Below the pieces are notes generated by a model. It was given only the letters and a program-made list of their open reading frames with translations. It searched no databases and was not told the DNA's origin. Both the position numbers and the translations under genes were made by a program. A stretch of DNA of 6,247 nt. Origin: Myxococcaceae bacterium. GTDB lineage: Bacteria; Myxococcota; Myxococcia; Myxococcales; Myxococcaceae. Below are positions 1 through 5,426 of this stretch, in pieces (position 1 is the first letter of the stretch; each line of letters begins with the position of its first letter). The DNA lies in assembly GCA_018262385.1 (NCBI GenBank), contig JAGSPQ010000419.1, positions 1 to 6,247 on the forward strand. The letters run 5' to 3'.

Positions 1-433
1 GCAGGCGATGATGTGGAACCGGATCCTCACCGTCACCGACAAGCTGGCGACCCTGCTCAAGGCCGAGACGTTCGACGCGGCCACCGGCGAGACGCTGTGG
101 GATCGGACGTTGATCTACGTGGCGACCGACTTCGGCCGCACCAAGAACCGGATCAGCGGCTCGACCACCTTCGGCACCGGGCACGACCTCAACAACGGCT
201 TCTTCATGATGTCGCCGATGCTGAAGGGCAACACCGTGCTCGGCGGGGTGAACAAGGACACCTGCACCACCTACGGGTTCGACCCGGAGACCGGGGCGCC
301 GATCGTGCAGCCCGACGCGTCGAAGGTGCCCTCGAACGAGCGCGACATCTACGCGGGGGTGCTCCACACCCTCTCGGTCACCACCACCGGCAGCGGGCTG
401 CCCGACGCCAAGGCGTTCCGCAAAGTCGTTTAG
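1..433 (+). CDS. DUF1501-like protein, C-terminal fragment (5' end outside window)
   Basis: The reading frame is open from base 2 to the TAG at 431-433, giving about 143 residues, and it enters from the left edge. The Met codons at 8 and 11 are probably internal, because the visible part resembles only the end of a larger protein. Seen: a segment WDRTLIYVATDFGRT, then GTGHDLNNGFF, a Gly-rich turn (VLGGVNKDT) and, near the end, ERDIYAGVLHTLSV. This order (a 'strand plus (D/E)FGRT', then 'GxDHN/GHDLNxGF', then 'D..A.(I/V)LH.L') is what I know from the C-terminal part of DUF1501 proteins, which belong to the alkaline-phosphatase/sulfatase-like superfamily, are often Tat-exported and have no settled function. 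The family call is from memory of motifs. The N-terminal half with any signal peptide and metal site is missing, so activity and location cannot be judged. It lies 179 bp upstream of the MVP gene on the same strand, but the palindrome and promoter-like site between them suggest separate transcription. Confidence 0.65.
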   Translation, partial: QAMMWNRILTVTDKLATLLKAETFDAATGETLWDRTLIYVATDFGRTKNRISGSTTFGTGHDLNNGFFMMSPMLKGNTVLGGVNKDTCTTYGFDPETGAPIVQPDASKVPSNERDIYAGVLHTLSVTTTGSGLPDAKAFRKVV

Positions 434-452
434 CCAGGCCGTCCTCGACCAG

Positions 453-489
453 CCCGTCCCTCGACGGGGCTCGGGATGAGCGGGGACGG
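453..489. repeat. REP-like palindromic intergenic element
   Basis: Just after the DUF1501-like stop there is nested dyad symmetry. An outer 7-bp stem pairs CCGTCCC (454-460) with GGGACGG (483-489), and an inner 4-bp stem pairs GCTC (469-472) with GAGC (478-481) around a GGGAT loop. An alternative, mutually exclusive 6-bp hairpin pairs CCCGTC (453-458) with GACGGG (463-468) around CCTC. No T-run follows, so it is not a canonical intrinsic terminator, though it could protect or end the upstream mRNA. The core (CCCTCGACGGGGCTCGGGAT) resembles a class of short dispersed extragenic repeats with a 'CTTCGAC..GCTCAGGA' core that I recall from many environmental bacterial genomes. That resemblance is from memory. 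Only one copy is visible here. Confidence 0.45.
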
Positions 490-584
490 ACCCTGCAGGA
501 TCCAGCGGGCGCCGCTCCGAAATGGGGCGCTCCGGGGCGGGGCGTTCGGCCGGCGGGCCCGAGCAGTTTCGCCCAGATCGCCGC

Positions 585-600
585 TGGCACTCGCGTCGCA
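585..600 (+). promoter_or_regulatory. Candidate sigma-54 (-24/-12) promoter for the MVP gene
   Basis: TGGCAC at 585-590, a 5-base spacer, then TCGCA at 596-600. The sigma-54 consensus is TGGCAC-N5-TTGCA/T, so the -24 half is perfect, the spacing is correct and the -12 half has a single T-to-C change while keeping the GC pair. Transcription would start about 12 bases beyond that GC, near 610-612, directly at the predicted ATG (613) or about 17 bases before an alternative GTG (628). Myxobacteria are known to use many sigma-54 promoters. In such GC-rich DNA the match could still be chance, and no enhancer site was recognised. Confidence 0.35.
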
Positions 601-612
601 CTGGCTGCGGTC

Positions 613-2727
613 ATGGCCGAGCGAGACGTGAGAGAGCGGGACATCCTGGTGGCGTCGAACGAGTACGCCTACGTGCAGGACCTGACCAAGGGGGACATCG
701 TCCTCTACGTCGGGCCGACGAAGATCAGCCTCTCGAACACCGAGCGGCTGGTCGAGCTGCGCAACGAGCGCTTCGTGCCGGTGCGCAGCGACGAGGGCGG
801 GGTGGGGGTGGCGCCATTCATCGCCGCCTCGAGCGCGCAGTACGTGGTGCTCGAGAACCCGGCGAAGGATCCGGCGTCCCGCCCGGTGAAGGGCAGCAAC
901 TCGTCGATCGAGCTGACGGTGGGCCGGAAGATCGTGGTTCCGGGGCCGGCGAGCTTTCCGCTCTGGCCCGGGCAGCGCGCGCGGGTGGTGGCGGGCCACG
1001 AGCTCTACGAGGATCAGTACCTGCGGGTGCGGGTCTACGACCGGGTGGAGGGCGAGACGGCGCCGATCGGCACCGAGCGGATCATCAAGGGCTCGGAGGT
1101 CAGCTTCTACACCCCGAAGACCGGGCTGGAGGTGGTGCCCGACGAGGCGACCAAAGGCGCGCCGCTGTACGTGCGCAACGCGGTGACCCTGCTCGACGGC
1201 CAGTACTGCCTGCTGCGCGGGCCGAAGGGGCGGCGGCGGTTCGTGCGGGGGCCGGGGGTGGTGTTCCCCGAGGCGTGGGAAGAGTTCGTGGTGAAGAACG
1301 GGGGGCGGGCGTTCCCGGCCCACCCGCTGAAGAAGGATCGCGGCCTCCACGTTCGCGCGGTGCGGGCCTTCGAGGTGAAGGCGACCGACCAGCTGCCGTC
1401 GGGGAAGTACCAGCCGGGGCAGGAGCTGTTCCTCCAGAACCAGGAAGGGTTCTTCTTTCCCACCGAGGACCTCGAGGTGCTGGGCGAGGTGACCTCGATT
1501 CGCCTCGACGAGACCGAGGGGCTGTACGTGCGCGACATCGCGAGCGGGAAGATCCGCACCGTGGTCGGCCCGTGCGCCTTCCTGCCGGACCCGGGCTTGA
1601 GCGAGCACGACCTGAAGCGCTCTCCGGCGGTGACGATTCCTCCCAGCTACGCGGTGCTGGTGACGGCGAAGAACCGGCGCGAGGTGGTGAGGGGCCCGCA
1701 GGTGCGGATCCTCGAGCACGACGAAGAGCTCGGCACCCTCGGGCTCTCGACCGGCACCCCGAAGTCGGACGCGGCGCGGCTGGCGACCTGCTTCTTGCTG
1801 ATCGACGGCAACAAGGTGTCCGACCTGCTCAAGGTCCGCACCGCGGATCACGTCGAGCTGGAGGTGCGGCTGTCCTACCGGGTCAGCTTCACCAGCAAGC
1901 CAGGCACCGACGACGCGCGATGGTTCAACGTCAACGACTACGTCGCGCTGCTGTGTGACCACCTCGGCTCGTTGGTCCGCGCGGCGGTGCGGGGGGTACC
2001 GGTCGAGCGCTTCCACGCGGCGAGCGCCGAGCTGATCCGCTCGACCATCCTCGGAGAGAAGAAGGCCGACAAGCGCGCCGGCCGGGACTTCGAAGAGAAC
2101 GGGATGCACGTCTACGACGTCGAGGTGCTCGAGGTGCGGATCCTCGACGAGGCGGTGCAGGCGCTGCTCGAGGGCGCCCAGCGCGACGCGATCGTCTCCG
2201 AGGTGGGGCGGAAGCGGGAAGAGCTGCGGCTGCTCGACGCGCAGGCGACCGAGAACGTCAACCGCGGCATCTACCTGACCCAGGCCCAGTCGTTCGAGCA
2301 GGAGCTGGCGCTCGAGCTGGCGCGCCGCACGCTCACCCAGGCGCGGGTCGAGGCGAAGAACGAGGCGAGCCGGCTGGAGCTGGTGGGGCGGGCGCAGCAG
2401 CAGGCGGAGGCGCTCGAGGTGACCAGCACCGCCGAGACCGCGGCCGCGTCGCGCCGGGCGAAGCTTCAGCAGGCGGAGCTGGCGGCGAAGGTGGCCGCGT
2501 TCAAGGAGCAGATGGGCGCGCTCCACCCCGAGCTGATCGCCACCCTGAAGGCGCTCGGCAACCAGCAACTGGCGGCGACGCTGACCGAGAACCTCTCGCC
2601 GCTGGCGATCCTCGGGGGCCAGAGCGTGGCCGACGTCGCGTCCCGGCTGCTCGCCTCGTTGCCGCTGGGGCCGGACGGCACGGACGCCGCCTCGGTGGTG
2701 CAGGCGGTTACGAAGAAGCGGGGGTGA
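613..2727 (+). CDS. mvp: Bacterial major vault protein (MVP) homologue
   Basis: A 704-residue homologue of MVP, which in eukaryotes forms the 78-copy shell of the vault particle. Seen, in MVP order: an N-terminal body repeat (YAYVQD...VGP...NTERLV, about 11-47); further beta repeats to about 370, including LDETEGLYVRDIASGKIR (298-315), which parallels LDENEGIYVQDVKTGKVR of human MVP; a shoulder domain about 371-510 with LGLSTGTPKSDAARLATCFL, RTADHVELEVRLSY and FNVNDYV...RGVPVERFH; an Ala/Glu/Arg/Gln-rich helix about 512-630; and a cap-ring-like end (AFKEQMGALHPELI...LSPLAILGG). I count seven body repeats against nine in mammals, and a cap helix roughly 30 residues shorter. Human MVP (893 aa) was compared from memory. 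There is no signal peptide or transmembrane segment, so it is probably a cytoplasmic self-assembling shell; cargo is unknown. ATG 613 has a poor Shine-Dalgarno; GTG 628, preceded by GAGCGAG, would give 699 aa. The frame stays open upstream only because of high GC. It is not a flotillin: those lack the N-terminal repeats. The tail overlaps the convergent peptidase gene by 20 bp. Confidence 0.93.
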   Translation: MAERDVRERDILVASNEYAYVQDLTKGDIVLYVGPTKISLSNTERLVELRNERFVPVRSDEGGVGVAPFIAASSAQYVVLENPAKDPASRPVKGSNSSIELTVGRKIVVPGPASFPLWPGQRARVVAGHELYEDQYLRVRVYDRVEGETAPIGTERIIKGSEVSFYTPKTGLEVVPDEATKGAPLYVRNAVTLLDGQYCLLRGPKGRRRFVRGPGVVFPEAWEEFVVKNGGRAFPAHPLKKDRGLHVRAVRAFEVKATDQLPSGKYQPGQELFLQNQEGFFFPTEDLEVLGEVTSIRLDETEGLYVRDIASGKIRTVVGPCAFLPDPGLSEHDLKRSPAVTIPPSYAVLVTAKNRREVVRGPQVRILEHDEELGTLGLSTGTPKSDAARLATCFLLIDGNKVSDLLKVRTADHVELEVRLSYRVSFTSKPGTDDARWFNVNDYVALLCDHLGSLVRAAVRGVPVERFHAASAELIRSTILGEKKADKRAGRDFEENGMHVYDVEVLEVRILDEAVQALLEGAQRDAIVSEVGRKREELRLLDAQATENVNRGIYLTQAQSFEQELALELARRTLTQARVEAKNEASRLELVGRAQQQAEALEVTSTAETAAASRRAKLQQAELAAKVAAFKEQMGALHPELIATLKALGNQQLAATLTENLSPLAILGGQSVADVASRLLASLPLGPDGTDAASVVQAVTKKRG

Positions 2728-3544
2728 GGGTCGGCTCGCCGGCGGCGAAGTCGACGAACGCCTTCACCCACAGCAGGTTGACCTGGGTGCTGCGCGGCAG
2801 CGGGGTGGCGGTCGAGGTCTCGAGCGTCACCACCCAGCGTGTACCCCGGCGGCGGAAGTAGTCCGACACGCTGCCGTCGTGATCGACGATCAGCCCGCAC
2901 GCGTCGGTGAGCTTGTTCTCGTAGACCTGCAGGTGCACCGCCGCCTTCGCGAACGGCACCGTGCGGCGCACCAGGTCTTCGAATGGCCGGCGGGGCCCGA
3001 AGATGTACGCGTAGTGGCAGGGCCTTCTCACCCACGCGTCCTGGTGGAGATCGATCGCCGCGTGCGGAGTGGGCGAGCGCTCGAGGTCGCTGCGGACGGC
3101 GCGGGTCTCTTTGGGCCCTCCGTCGAAGAGGAACCAGCGGGCGAACGGCTCACCCGGCGCCAGCTCGCCCTTGATCGCCCCGCTCGCCAGCTCGTAGCGC
3201 AGGAAGTCGTTGTTGGGTTGCTCGCCGCTGGCGTTGTAGCGGTGGCCGCCTTCGAAGCCGCTGGGGTTGATGCAGGGGTAGATGGTGAGCCCGACGTCGG
3301 CGGCGCGCGCGTAGGCGGTGATTTCCTGCAGGTGCTGCAGGCAGGTGAGCGGGCCGGCAGGCTCTTCCCCGTGGAAGCCGGCGGTGATCACCAACCTCAC
3401 CCGGCCGCGGGACTCGAGCTTGAGCAGCGGCCAGGGCCGGCCGAGCTCCTCGACGCTGCCGTAGACCGACTCGGTCAGCTCGGCCGAGCGGGCGGCGCGG
3501 TGCAGTTGCTCCAGGTAGTCGAGGTACAGCACGTCAAAGACCAA
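2708..3544 (-). CDS. M14-family zinc carboxypeptidase-like hydrolase
   Basis: A 278-residue protein with the expected M14 metallopeptidase signature. Seen: GFHGEEPAG with the HxxE zinc pair His58/Glu61; PCINPSGFEGGHRYN (90-104), matching the usual 'NPDG...R.N' substrate-binding stretch; AIDLHQD with the third zinc ligand His167; and VTLETS with the presumed catalytic Glu242 near the C-terminus. Such enzymes remove C-terminal amino acids from peptides or cleave amide bonds in murein peptides or acyl-amino acids (MpaA- and AstE-like relatives). Substrate cannot be told here. No signal peptide or membrane segment is visible, so it is likely cytoplasmic. The start is uncertain: TTG at 3542-3544 has GGAAAGGA about 15 bases upstream; GTG at 3530-3532 is an alternative with no obvious ribosome site; no ATG fits. 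It is divergent from the secreted SH3 protein and convergent with the MVP gene, its TAA (2708-2710) lying inside the MVP coding region. All catalytic residues are present. Confidence 0.88.
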   Translation of the reverse strand: MVFDVLYLDYLEQLHRAARSAELTESVYGSVEELGRPWPLLKLESRGRVRLVITAGFHGEEPAGPLTCLQHLQEITAYARAADVGLTIYPCINPSGFEGGHRYNASGEQPNNDFLRYELASGAIKGELAPGEPFARWFLFDGGPKETRAVRSDLERSPTPHAAIDLHQDAWVRRPCHYAYIFGPRRPFEDLVRRTVPFAKAAVHLQVYENKLTDACGLIVDHDGSVSDYFRRRGTRWVVTLETSTATPLPRSTQVNLLWVKAFVDFAAGEPTLTPASS

Positions 3545-3590
3545 ACCACGGGGGGGCAGATCCTTTCCCGACCGGCTGCGTTGAAGGGGG
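3545..3590. other. 46-bp divergent intergenic region
   Basis: This short gap separates the starts of the peptidase gene (leftward) and the secreted SH3-domain gene (rightward), so promoters of both must lie here or inside the opposite gene. It contains a run of seven G (3550-3556), a leftward Shine-Dalgarno-like GGAAAGGA (read on the minus strand, about 3561-3568) and a rightward GAAGGGGG ending at 3590, directly abutting the ATG. I see no convincing -35/-10 pair in either direction. Confidence 0.4.
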
Positions 3591-4508
3591 ATGCGCTCCC
3601 TGCTCCTCGCCGCAATCCTCGTGTCCTCGCTGGCTTACGCGGCGACCGACGTCTCCCACGCCGCGGTGGTGGTGGTACGTGGGTCCGCCGACCACATGGA
3701 CCAGGTCCTCGCCAGGGCGAAGATCTCGTTCGTCGCGGTGAGCGCGGACGAGCTGCCGAGCCTGGCGCTCAACGCCAAGCAGGTGCTGATGGTGAACTGC
3801 ACCGGCGACATGTCTGCCGAGGCGCGCGAGCGGGTGCGCCGGTTCGTCTCGGCGGGCGGATTTCTCTACACCACCGACCACGCGGTTCGTCAGCTGCTCG
3901 AGCCGATCTTCCCCAACACCATCGCGTGGACTGGCACCTCGACCACCGAGCGGATCGTCCCGGTGAAGGTCAGCGGCACCGAGGCGGATCGCGGGCTGCT
4001 CAACTCGCTGGGCGGCAACGCGAAGGAGCTGTGGCAGACGGCCAGCGGCGGCTACCCGTTCAAGGTGCTCGACCCGAAGCGGGTGACGGTGCTGATGGAG
4101 TCGCCCGAGGCGGCGAAGCTGTTCGGCTCGGGCAACATCGCCGCGCGCTTTCGCTACGAAGACGGGCAGGTGATTCACGTCACCGGTCACTTCTTCTCTC
4201 AGCCCGGGCAGCAGTCCGACGCGGTCGCCCGGGCGGGCCAGGGGTTCGAGACCTTCTCGGCCAACGTGGTGCAGGAGAAGAAGAACGACGGCGCGCGGAT
4301 CGACACCCTCTACGGGGCGGGCACCACCCGGCAGGTGCAGCTGCAGGCGGGGCCGAGCGCCGCGGCCGCTCCGGCGAAGACGATGGGGCAGGGCGGCGGC
4401 TCGGTCGCCAAGGGCGAGAAGCTGAAGGTGCTCGAGAAGTCCGGGGAGTTCGTCCGGGTGCGCGACCAGCAGGGCAACGAAGGGTACGTGCCCGCCGACG
4501 CGCTCTGA
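3591..4508 (+). CDS. Secreted protein with GATase/ThuA-like body and C-terminal bacterial SH3 domain
   Basis: A 305-residue protein of unassigned function. Residues 1-17 form a clear Sec signal peptide: Arg2, a hydrophobic core LLLAAILVSSL, and an AYA site before Ala18. No lipobox Cys is present, so export to the periplasm or outside is expected. Residues about 23-230 look like one alpha/beta domain: an initial strand AAVVVVR, then KQVLMVNCTGD, RRFVSAGGFLYTTDH and GQVIHVTGHFFSQ. A strand followed by 'F(V/L)..GG.L..T' and a late 'G.V(I/V)H..GHF' is reminiscent of glutamine-amidotransferase-like folds (ThuA, DUF4159 and similar), but I see no Cys-His-Glu triad, so this is a fold-level guess. 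Residues about 248-305 fit a bacterial SH3 domain: LQAGPS, KGEKLKVLEKSGEFVRVRD, then GNEGYVPADAL. Such domains commonly bind cell-wall peptides. The gene starts at ATG 3591 behind GAAGGGGG and lies 24 bp before the AgmX/PglI-type gene, so the two may be co-transcribed. Confidence 0.8.
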   Translation: MRSLLLAAILVSSLAYAATDVSHAAVVVVRGSADHMDQVLARAKISFVAVSADELPSLALNAKQVLMVNCTGDMSAEARERVRRFVSAGGFLYTTDHAVRQLLEPIFPNTIAWTGTSTTERIVPVKVSGTEADRGLLNSLGGNAKELWQTASGGYPFKVLDPKRVTVLMESPEAAKLFGSGNIAARFRYEDGQVIHVTGHFFSQPGQQSDAVARAGQGFETFSANVVQEKKNDGARIDTLYGAGTTRQVQLQAGPSAAAAPAKTMGQGGGSVAKGEKLKVLEKSGEFVRVRDQQGNEGYVPADAL

Positions 4509-4519
4509 CGCAAAAGCCG

Positions 4520-4525
4520 TAGAGT
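4520..4525 (+). promoter_or_regulatory. Possible -10 element placed for leaderless transcription
   Basis: TAGAGT at 4520-4525 fits the TANNNT form of a -10 box and sits 7 bases before the ATG at 4533, so transcription would start at or next to the start codon. The 24-bp gap has no good Shine-Dalgarno, only GGG at 4527-4529, which is very close to the ATG. A TANNNT box just before an ATG is the usual arrangement for leaderless genes. No -35 match was found at normal spacing, so the site may be chance and the gene may instead be read from the upstream gene. Confidence 0.3.
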
Positions 4526-4532
4526 CGGGCTC

Positions 4533-5426
4533 ATGAAGACACGGGCCTGGTTGGGCTGGGGCGCGGTGCTCGTCGTTGGCTGCCTGCTGGGTGGGTGGCT
4601 GGCGGTGGGGCGGGTGAGCCAGGGACGAGGCGGACTGCTGCTGCGGGCCCCCGCGAAGCTGGCGATCCAGACCACCCCCGAGGGGCCGTTCACCGTCGCG
4701 GCGTCCGCCACCCAGGATGGCCCAGCGATGATTTTCGACGGAGCCCAGGAGGTGGTGCTCCAGCCAGGGGATTACTTCATCGACGTCGTTCCCGCGTCGA
4801 GCGCCTACCAGCGCAAGCGGCTGAAGGTGCACCTGAGTGCGAATCAGCTGCTCGCGCTGCCGGTGGTGCTCAGTCCGGCGAAGCGCCCCGTGGTCGAGCC
4901 GGTCGTCGTGGCTGATCCGGTCGTCGTGGCGGACCCGGACCCGGAGCTGCCGCCGGTGGAGATCGTGCCGTTTCCTCCCTCGGAGCCGCCGGAACCGGTG
5001 GCTCCGCCGAAAGCACAGCCCGGAGTCACGGCTTTCCCAGAGATTCACGACTTCTACATCGGCCCCACCCCGGGCAAGCCCCCCGTCATCCGCGGGCGGG
5101 TGGCCGATGCGCAGCCGCAGATCCGAGGGGAAGGGGTCGATCGCGAGGCGCTCGCCCGCTACATCCGCTCCCGCAAGGCGGCGATCCAGGGCTGCTACGA
5201 GAAGGAGCTGAGGCGGAACCCGTCGCTGAAGGGCAAGTTGGTGGTCGGCTTCAAGATCACCCGGATGGGACGCGCGAGCGAGATCGGCGTCGAAGCGGAC
5301 ACCACCGGCAACGAGGCGGTCGGCAGCTGCGTCAGGGCGATCATCCGCGGCTGGGTGTTCCCCTTCAAGCCCGAGAACGACACGGCGGTCACCTACCCGT
5401 TCGTGTTCTCGCCCGCGCCGACCTGA
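4533..5426 (+). CDS. Membrane-anchored proline-rich protein with AgmX/PglI-type C-terminal domain
   Basis: A 297-residue, TonB-like envelope protein. Seen: a short basic N-terminus (KTR) and one hydrophobic segment (about 6-26, WLGWGAVLVVGCLLGGWLAV), probably a signal anchor in the inner membrane; a small beta-rich region about 37-113 (AIQTTPEGPFTVAAS..., VLQPGDYFIDVVPASS), PEGA-like in character; a Pro/Val/Glu-rich linker about 115-165; and a C-terminal domain about 203-294. That last domain has RYIRSRKAAIQGCYEKEL, GKLVVGFKITRMGRASE, Cys266 in SCVRAIIRGWVFP and ends in TYPFVFS. This pattern matches the AgmX/PglI C-terminal domain common in myxobacteria, where AgmX and PglI are linked to gliding motility; the fold is TonB-C-like. 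Cys221 and Cys266 are the usual conserved pair and may form a disulfide. Most paralogues have other functions, so no motility role is claimed. Its 3' end overlaps the convergent MopE-like gene by 38 bp. Confidence 0.85.
   Translation: MKTRAWLGWGAVLVVGCLLGGWLAVGRVSQGRGGLLLRAPAKLAIQTTPEGPFTVAASATQDGPAMIFDGAQEVVLQPGDYFIDVVPASSAYQRKRLKVHLSANQLLALPVVLSPAKRPVVEPVVVADPVVVADPDPELPPVEIVPFPPSEPPEPVAPPKAQPGVTAFPEIHDFYIGPTPGKPPVIRGRVADAQPQIRGEGVDREALARYIRSRKAAIQGCYEKELRRNPSLKGKLVVGFKITRMGRASEIGVEADTTGNEAVGSCVRAIIRGWVFPFKPENDTAVTYPFVFSPAPT
4899..4934 (+). repeat. 18-bp in-frame tandem duplication in the proline-rich linker
   Basis: Two 18-base units, CCGGTCGTCGTGGCTGAT (4899-4916) and CCGGTCGTCGTGGCGGAC (4917-4934), lie head to tail. 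Each encodes Pro-Val-Val-Val-Ala-Asp (residues 123-134 of the AgmX/PglI-type protein). The units differ at three bases, all at the 3' end. A degenerate partial copy (CCCGTGGTCGAG, Pro-Val-Val-Glu) precedes them. This is typical of slippage in a flexible linker, and it keeps the frame. Confidence 0.8.

Larger units (their letters stand above)
434..612. other. Intergenic region upstream of the MVP gene
   Basis: A 179-bp gap between the DUF1501-like stop and the MVP start. It holds the REP-like palindrome (453-489) and the sigma-54-like site (585-600). Between them, about 490-584 is GC-rich sequence in which I see no further gene, RNA or operator. The MVP reading frame is open across it, but the translated text is a Pro/Ser/Arg/Gly-rich stretch with no resemblance to MVP, and the N-terminal MVP repeat aligns only from about base 640, so this part is treated as non-coding. 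Confidence 0.6.

Noticed and set aside
276..285. GGTTCGACCC, resembling the box B promoter element of tRNA and vault RNA genes
   Set aside because: It encodes Gly-Phe-Asp-Pro in the DUF1501-like protein, has no box A at suitable distance and no surrounding RNA fold. Bacteria do not use RNA polymerase III promoters.
453..489. Intrinsic terminator of the DUF1501-like gene
   Set aside because: The stem is GC-rich, but no T-run follows on either strand, so only a repeat or RNA-end function is supported.
13..612. Upstream extension of the MVP reading frame, giving a 904-residue protein
   Set aside because: The added 200 residues overlap the DUF1501-like gene in another frame, are His/Arg/Gly-rich and have no MVP character. 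MVP similarity begins just after ATG 613. The openness is explained by high GC.
430..2568. Long minus-strand open frame (712 residues) opposite the MVP gene
   Set aside because: Its composition (Leu/Arg/His/Pro-rich) is that of a frame opposite GC-rich coding DNA, with no recognisable domain, while the plus strand has clear MVP similarity throughout.
1730..2727. Flotillin or generic SPFH/band-7 protein as the identity of the MVP-like gene
   Set aside because: The shoulder is SPFH-like, as in all MVPs, but the seven N-terminal beta repeats, the cap-ring motif and the lack of a membrane anchor fit MVP rather than flotillin, stomatin or HflK/C.
2879..4522. Plus-strand open frame (547 residues) crossing the peptidase gene and the divergent gap
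   Set aside because: It is antisense to an M14 enzyme with all catalytic motifs and then out of frame with the secreted protein. It is a GC shadow.
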